Source: Gallionella capsiferriformans ES-2
GTDB taxonomy: Bacteria; Pseudomonadota; Gammaproteobacteria; Burkholderiales; Gallionellaceae
Assembly: GCF_000145255.1 (NCBI RefSeq)
Contig: NC_014394.1
Span: 2,356,001-2,420,000, forward strand
Reading direction: 5' to 3'
DNA: 64,000 nt
Of the stretch, positions 59,927-64,000 are shown piece after piece. Positions within the stretch are counted from its first letter, which is position 1, and every line of letters begins with the position of its first letter. The position numbers were made by a program, and so were the translations under genes. The notes beneath the pieces are model-generated. The model searched no databases. It had not been told where the DNA came from and saw only the letters and a program-made list of their open reading frames with translations.

Positions 59927-61269
59927 CACTACTGTCCGGTAGATTTTAAGTTCATTTCGCTGTAGCCCTTTATTGACGTGGCTTTCAGCACGTTTTTGCA
60001 TTCCGACGATTTCAAATACTATCTGGAATCGCCTTTGGTTAAAAAACCGTATCGTTTGCCCTTTAATCGGCAGACGGAGCGGCAGCATGAATCGGGGCAA
60101 AACAGTTTTCGCACAATTGCTGGACTTCGTGCCGTTCAATCATTTCGAATATCTGACCGAGCGCTTTGCCGCCAACCACGGGATCAAGCATTTCTCCGCA
60201 TGGAGCCAATTCATCTGCATGGCCTATGCACAACTGACCCGGCGCGATGGCTTGCGTGATTTGGTTGCCTGTCTCAATTCTCAGAAGAGCAAGCTTTACC
60301 ATATCGGTATCCGCAGCAAAGTATCCCGTTCCACACTGGCCGATGCCAACGAACGGCGCGACTGGCGGCTGTTCGAGGCACTCGGCCATCGTTTGATCTC
60401 CATAGCGCTCGAACTGTACCGGGACGAGGACATCGGCCTGGGACTCAAAGAACCGCTCTACGCCATGGACTCGACCACCATCGATCTGTGCCTGACGCTG
60501 TTCCCCTGGGCGGAATTTCGTTCAACCAAGGCCGCCGTCAAAGCGCACACCATCATTGATCTGCGCGGTTCAATCCCTGTGTTTCTGTCCATTACCACCG
60601 GCAAGGTTCACGATGTCAATCTGCTCGACGTGATCCCATTCCCCGCTGGCACCATCGTCGTCATTGATCGGGGCTACCTGCACTTCGCCAGATTGTATGC
60701 GCTACACCAGCGCCAAGTTACCTTTGTCATCCGCGCAAAGAACAATCTCCGCTTTACCTGGATTGCGTCGCGCGAAGTGGACAAAGCCACTGGATTACGC
60801 TGCGATCAAACCATACTGCTGGCGACACCCAAATCAAAAACCGCTTACCCGGAACGCCTGCGCCGGGTTTCTTTCCGCGACCCGGAAACCGGCAAGCATT
60901 TGGTGTTCCTGACCAATCGCTTCGATTTGCCCGCGCTGACCATCGCCAATATCTACAAAAATCGCTGGCAAATCGAACTGTTCTTCAAGTGGCTCAAGCA
61001 AAACCTTGCCATCAAACATTTCTATGGCAATTCCCTCAATGCCGTCAAATCCCAAATCTGGATCGCAATATGCGTTTACCTGCTGGTCAGCATTGCCAAA
61101 AAACAGCTCAATCTTCCTGCCTCCCAGCAGATTTTACTGAATCTTTTTGAGGTCAATATGTTCGATAAAACCCCAATAAATCAAATGGTTGCAAATGCGA
61201 TACAGAATCTTGACGAACCGGACATCAGTAAACAATTGAATCTATTCGATTTTTAACCGGACAGTAGTG
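59927..61269 (+). mobile_element. IS4-family insertion sequence, complete (1343 bp)
   Basis: Terminal inverted repeats start with CACTACTGTCCGGT on the left (59927-59940) and end with ACCGGACAGTAGTG on the right (61256-61269), perfect over 14 bp. Direct 9-bp repeats ATAAAAATT flank it at 59918-59926 and 61270-61278. One transposase gene fills the element. Intact ends, intact transposase and identical target duplications indicate a recent, possibly active insertion. Confidence 0.93.
60087..61256 (+). CDS. IS4-family DDE transposase
   Basis: A 389-residue transposase that starts MNRGKTVFAQLLDFVPFNHF, with a DUF4372-like N-terminus. The DDE catalytic triad is D128 (AMDSTTIDL), D194 (VIDRGYLHF) and E297 in the IS4 YREK signature Y290-x2-R293-x3-E297-x6-K304. 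The ATG at 60087 has GGAG upstream; the longer frame from 59973 is not supported. It lies inside the terminal inverted repeats. Confidence 0.95.
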   Translation: MNRGKTVFAQLLDFVPFNHFEYLTERFAANHGIKHFSAWSQFICMAYAQLTRRDGLRDLVACLNSQKSKLYHIGIRSKVSRSTLADANERRDWRLFEALGHRLISIALELYRDEDIGLGLKEPLYAMDSTTIDLCLTLFPWAEFRSTKAAVKAHTIIDLRGSIPVFLSITTGKVHDVNLLDVIPFPAGTIVVIDRGYLHFARLYALHQRQVTFVIRAKNNLRFTWIASREVDKATGLRCDQTILLATPKSKTAYPERLRRVSFRDPETGKHLVFLTNRFDLPALTIANIYKNRWQIELFFKWLKQNLAIKHFYGNSLNAVKSQIWIAICVYLLVSIAKKQLNLPASQQILLNLFEVNMFDKTPINQMVANAIQNLDEPDISKQLNLFDF

Positions 61270-61278
61270 ATAAAAATT
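61270..61278. repeat. Target-site duplication, right copy
   Basis: ATAAAAATT directly after the right IS end, identical to 59918-59926. Confidence 0.9.
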
Positions 61279-61301
61279 ACAAGATCGATTCCAGAGGAAA
61301 A

Positions 61302-62303
61302 ATGAGTATGCTCACTAGAAAAACATTGCTACTGGTTGATGATGAGCCGTCAAATCTGCATGTGCTCAAGCAGATTTTGAGTAATGACTACCAGTTAATT
61401 TTTGCAAAGGATGGGGAAAAAGCACTGCAACTGGCACGTGAAAAAATTCCTGATTTGATTTTGCTTGATGTGATGATGCCTGAACTATCCGGCTATGAAG
61501 TCTGTGCGGCGCTTAAAAGTGACCGTAAAACGTCAAAAATTCCCGTGATCTTCATTTCGGCCTTGAACGATGTACTCGATGAGACGCATGGCTTTGAAGT
61601 CGGCGCGGTCGATTACATCACAAAGCCTGTCAACCCCGCCATTGTAAGAGCTCGTGTCGCAACCCATCTATCACTGGTACGAACCGAGGAGCTGGAATAT
61701 ACACAACTGGAAATTATTCACCGGCTGGGGCGTGCGGCTGAATATAGGGATAATGAAACCGGATTACATGTGATCCGCATGAGTCATTATTCCCGACTCC
61801 TGGCTTTGGCGGCAGGATTTTCTGAATTGGCAGCGGATCGCTTGTTTCAGGCGGCACCGATGCACGATGTGGGAAAAATCGGCATTCCTGACAGGATTTT
61901 GCTCAAGCCGGGCTCATTGGACGAAGAGGAATGGAAAGTGATGCGCACGCATCCTGAGGTTGGCGCACAAATCATTGGTGAGCACGATTCCGCTTTACTG
62001 AAGGAGGCCAAGGTAATTTCGCTCACCCATCACGAAAAATGGGATGGCAGCGGTTATCCGAATCAACTGCGCGGCGAAGAAATTCCGCTTGTCGGCAGAA
62101 TTGTCGCTATCGTGGATGTGTTCGATGCACTGACAACGGAGCGCCCCTATAAAAAGGCATGGTCGGTTGAGGATGCACTGGCCTTAATCAATCGCGAGTC
62201 AGGAAAGCATTTCGATCCAGCACTCGTCGGCTTATTCATGAAAATTTTACCGGCGGTGCTGGAGGTCAAGCATCGCTGGGCAGAAGAAATGAGTCCACCA
62301 TAA
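61302..62303 (+). CDS. Response regulator with HD-GYP phosphodiesterase domain
   Basis: A 333-residue protein. The receiver (about 5-125) has D13/D14, phospho-Asp56 in LILLDVMMP and Lys108. The HD-GYP domain (about 140-315) contains H188-D189 in MHDVGKIGIPD and the HHEKWDGSGYP motif with GYP at 251-253, so c-di-GMP hydrolysis to GMP or pGpG is predicted. It lies downstream of the IS, and in the undisturbed state would have been ~23 bp behind the hybrid kinase, its likely phosphodonor. Confidence 0.94.
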   Translation: MSMLTRKTLLLVDDEPSNLHVLKQILSNDYQLIFAKDGEKALQLAREKIPDLILLDVMMPELSGYEVCAALKSDRKTSKIPVIFISALNDVLDETHGFEVGAVDYITKPVNPAIVRARVATHLSLVRTEELEYTQLEIIHRLGRAAEYRDNETGLHVIRMSHYSRLLALAAGFSELAADRLFQAAPMHDVGKIGIPDRILLKPGSLDEEEWKVMRTHPEVGAQIIGEHDSALLKEAKVISLTHHEKWDGSGYPNQLRGEEIPLVGRIVAIVDVFDALTTERPYKKAWSVEDALALINRESGKHFDPALVGLFMKILPAVLEVKHRWAEEMSPP

Positions 62304-62411
62304 CGGTGTTTGCGTTGTACCTGCAAGTCAATAAGCGCACTGCTTTGTATGAGTAAGTTATAAAGCAGATTACAAAACCTGTATTAATCACATTGATGGA
62401 TTACCATAAAT

Positions 62412-63539
62412 ATGGATATCGTAGATAAAAAAACTGTTCTGATCGTTGATGATGACTCCATTATTTGTGAAGTGCTGAATGCGGCACTGGATGGTGAATA
62501 TAACGTTATAACGGCTCATTCTGGCGAGGAGTGCCTGAGCCGCGTGGACGAATACAAACCGGTATTGATTATTTTAGATATCGATATGGAGGGGATGAAC
62601 GGCTACGATACCTGCATAAAACTGCGTGCAGAACAGCACACCATGCCGGTTATTTTCTTGTCGAGCTGCGACAGTCTGGATGAACGTCTAAAAGCATTCG
62701 ATGCCGGTGGCGATGATTTCCTCTCAAAACCGACAGACAACCAGATTATATTGCGTAAAGTCCAGATGGCCATTCAGGCTAAGGCCGCTCGTGATGCGCT
62801 GGTATGCGAGAAAGACTCATTTGAGTCGATGGCGATGATTTTTTTGGACAGTATGGGCGAGAGCGGTACGCTGCAAAATTACACGCGCGCCAATTTCGAG
62901 TGTCCTGACTACAAGACGCTGCTCGATAATACACTGCAGACCACCCGTCATCTCGGACTGGAGTGTCACATTCAACTGCGGCTGCCCGATGGAAGTATTT
63001 CCTGCACGCCCAACGGACAAACCACAGGCCCGCTGGAAGAGTCGATTCTGACGCAGGCCTCGACGATGGGCCGTCTTTTCCAATTCAAAAAACGCTTAGT
63101 CACCAATTTCGAAAATATTACCATCCTCATCGTGAATATGCCGGACAACGTAGAGGTTGCGGGACGGATTAGAGACAATATCGCCATACTCGCGGAAATT
63201 GCAGATGCATTTGTTAAATCCATTACACTGCGACAACGCGCTCAGGCGAGTACTGAGAAAATAAACCGAGCAAACCTGAGTGCAGGTAGCGCAATCGAAA
63301 TTTTACGGCAAAAATATCGTGCACAGCAGGTAGAAACACGGATGCTGCAACATGATTTGATCGAGCAGGTTGAAAAAACGTATATTTACCTTGGGCTGAC
63401 AGATAAGCAGGAGCAGCTGGTCACCGACGTTATGAAAAAATGCTCAGAGCGGATACTCGAATTGTTTGAGCAAAGTGACGAACTTGAAAAACAATTTTCA
63501 ATTATTGCCGATGCATTGAAGCCTGAGTCGACAAAGTAA
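62412..63539 (+). CDS. Response regulator with unassigned output domain
   Basis: A 375-residue protein. The receiver (1-120) has D13/D14, phospho-Asp56 in IILDIDMEGMNG and Lys107. Residues ~135-265 form a mixed region (LLDNTLQTTRHLGLECHIQL, QFKKRLVTNFENITILIVNM) that could be a GAF-like fold. Residues ~275-370 are long helices or a coiled coil (EKINRANLSAGSAIEILRQK, KKCSERILELFEQSDELEKQ). I cannot name the output domain. It follows the HD-GYP gene by 108 bp and may be part of the same pathway. Confidence 0.8.
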   Translation: MDIVDKKTVLIVDDDSIICEVLNAALDGEYNVITAHSGEECLSRVDEYKPVLIILDIDMEGMNGYDTCIKLRAEQHTMPVIFLSSCDSLDERLKAFDAGGDDFLSKPTDNQIILRKVQMAIQAKAARDALVCEKDSFESMAMIFLDSMGESGTLQNYTRANFECPDYKTLLDNTLQTTRHLGLECHIQLRLPDGSISCTPNGQTTGPLEESILTQASTMGRLFQFKKRLVTNFENITILIVNMPDNVEVAGRIRDNIAILAEIADAFVKSITLRQRAQASTEKINRANLSAGSAIEILRQKYRAQQVETRMLQHDLIEQVEKTYIYLGLTDKQEQLVTDVMKKCSERILELFEQSDELEKQFSIIADALKPESTK

Positions 63540-63549
63540 AATGGATCAA

Positions 63550-63570
63550 GGCGGCGGTCTATCCGCCGCC
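63550..63570. terminator. Possible bidirectional hairpin between convergent genes
   Basis: Perfect 8-bp stem GGCGGCGG / CCGCCGCC, loop TCTAT. Neither side has a strong U-tract, so termination strength is uncertain. Confidence 0.45.
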
Positions 63571-63577
63571 CATAGTT

Positions 63578-64000
63578 CTACTTTTGCAGCGTTGCTTCTT
63601 CGATGAGCACCTTATACGAATAGCCTGCGCCAAAATCCTTGTCGTTACGCACCACGCCCTTCACTGTCACGACATCACCCACCTTGGCCTGACTCTGCGT
63701 CGTCACGAGAATATCGTTGCTGCCCTCGCTGCCGGTTCCATCGCGCAGATGGACCCAGTTTTTTCCCATAATCCCTGCGTTATATTTGACGATCTTGCCG
63801 TGAACCACCACCGGTTTATCCTTCAGCGCCTTCGCTTTGGTCACGATTTCAAGCACGGTATAGGCATTTGCGCCGGTGGCGCGCGATACCTTGACATCAC
63901 CGACATCGGCTGGTTTGGCGGCATGTGCCGCGCCAGCCGCACCACCGAGCGTGCCAAAGATGATGGTTTTAAAGTTTTTTTTCAGCGACTTACTCTCAAA
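63578..64000 (-). CDS. Periplasmic OB-fold-like nucleotide-binding protein, N-terminus cut by window edge
   Basis: The minus-strand frame runs open to the window edge, with no usable start codon inside, so the first residues are missing. The visible N-terminus (SLKKNFKTIIFGTLGGAAGA, then AHA) is a signal peptide. The mature part (about 110 residues) shows VVVHGKIVKYNAGIMGKNWV, HLRDGTGSEGSNDILVTT and VGDVVTVKGVVRNDKDFGAG, which resembles OB-fold proteins annotated as DNA-binding or cytochrome-maturation associated (NrfJ-like). The role is not established. Confidence 0.75.
   Translation of the reverse strand, partial: FESKSLKKNFKTIIFGTLGGAAGAAHAAKPADVGDVKVSRATGANAYTVLEIVTKAKALKDKPVVVHGKIVKYNAGIMGKNWVHLRDGTGSEGSNDILVTTQSQAKVGDVVTVKGVVRNDKDFGAGYSYKVLIEEATLQK

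Noticed and set aside
62340-62368. Inverted repeat CTGCTTT / AAAGCAG between the HD-GYP and last receiver genes
   Set aside because: Only 7 bp with a 15-bp loop and no T-run; could be chance, too weak to list as a terminator.

Overview
The window looks like chromosomal DNA of a betaproteobacterium, most likely an iron-oxidiser-like member of the Nitrosomonadales/Gallionellaceae. This is an inference from the gene order pyrG-kdsA-eno-ftsB, the dapA-bamC pair, the moderate G+C content, and the abundance of iron-uptake, heavy-metal-efflux and cyclic-nucleotide/PAS signalling genes. I did no database search. I recognised no rRNA, tRNA or CRISPR array.

Positions 1-12.5 kb form a metal-handling region, almost all on the minus strand. 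It holds a DMT permease cut by the window edge, a Zn/Cd/Pb P-type ATPase, a Fur-box-controlled ferrous iron uptake operon (periplasmic cupredoxin, FTR1 permease, and a decayed outer-membrane protein gene), a divergent fur gene, and a tripartite HME-RND efflux operon (OMF, MFP, RND). The efflux operon is followed by a PII-like protein, a SHOCT membrane protein and a DUF302 protein. Positions 12.5-16 kb are a patchwork of small genes: a HigBA-type toxin-antitoxin pair, a DUF3365 haem protein, DUF2798 and DUF2892 membrane proteins, and a non-coding interspersed element.

Positions 16-32.8 kb are mostly core genes: slyD, a ribosomal oxygenase, a tiny alanine-rich lipoprotein with strongly biased codons, an MBL hydrolase, bamC-dapA, feoAB, the ftsB/eno/kdsA/pyrG block, acs (whose 3' end is repeated three times in tandem), mltD, and a yqjD-yqjE-yqjK set. 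Positions 32.9-39.4 kb carry a complete Yej-type peptide ABC transporter operon.

Positions 39.5-53.5 kb mix signalling and housekeeping genes: a class III nucleotide cyclase fused to a hemerythrin, ygfZ, tadA, an L,D-transpeptidase, a three-gene receiver/CheC-like/GGDEF operon, bcp, a PIN-PhoH ATPase, msrB, yciB-yciI-bolA-parvulin, an isolated endolysin-holin pair, djlA and tcdA. Positions 53.8-63.5 kb are a large sensory locus: a CHASE-PAS-PAS protein, a 1346-residue hybrid kinase with Hpt, an HD-GYP response regulator and a receiver protein with an unassigned output domain. A complete IS4-family element with a 9-bp target duplication sits between the kinase and the HD-GYP gene. The right edge cuts a periplasmic OB-fold-like protein.

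The strongest candidates for new biology are the cyclase-hemerythrin fusion, the receiver-CheC-GGDEF operon, the sensory locus interrupted by the IS, the triplicated acs tail, the short highly biased lipoprotein, and the stand-alone endolysin/holin pair.
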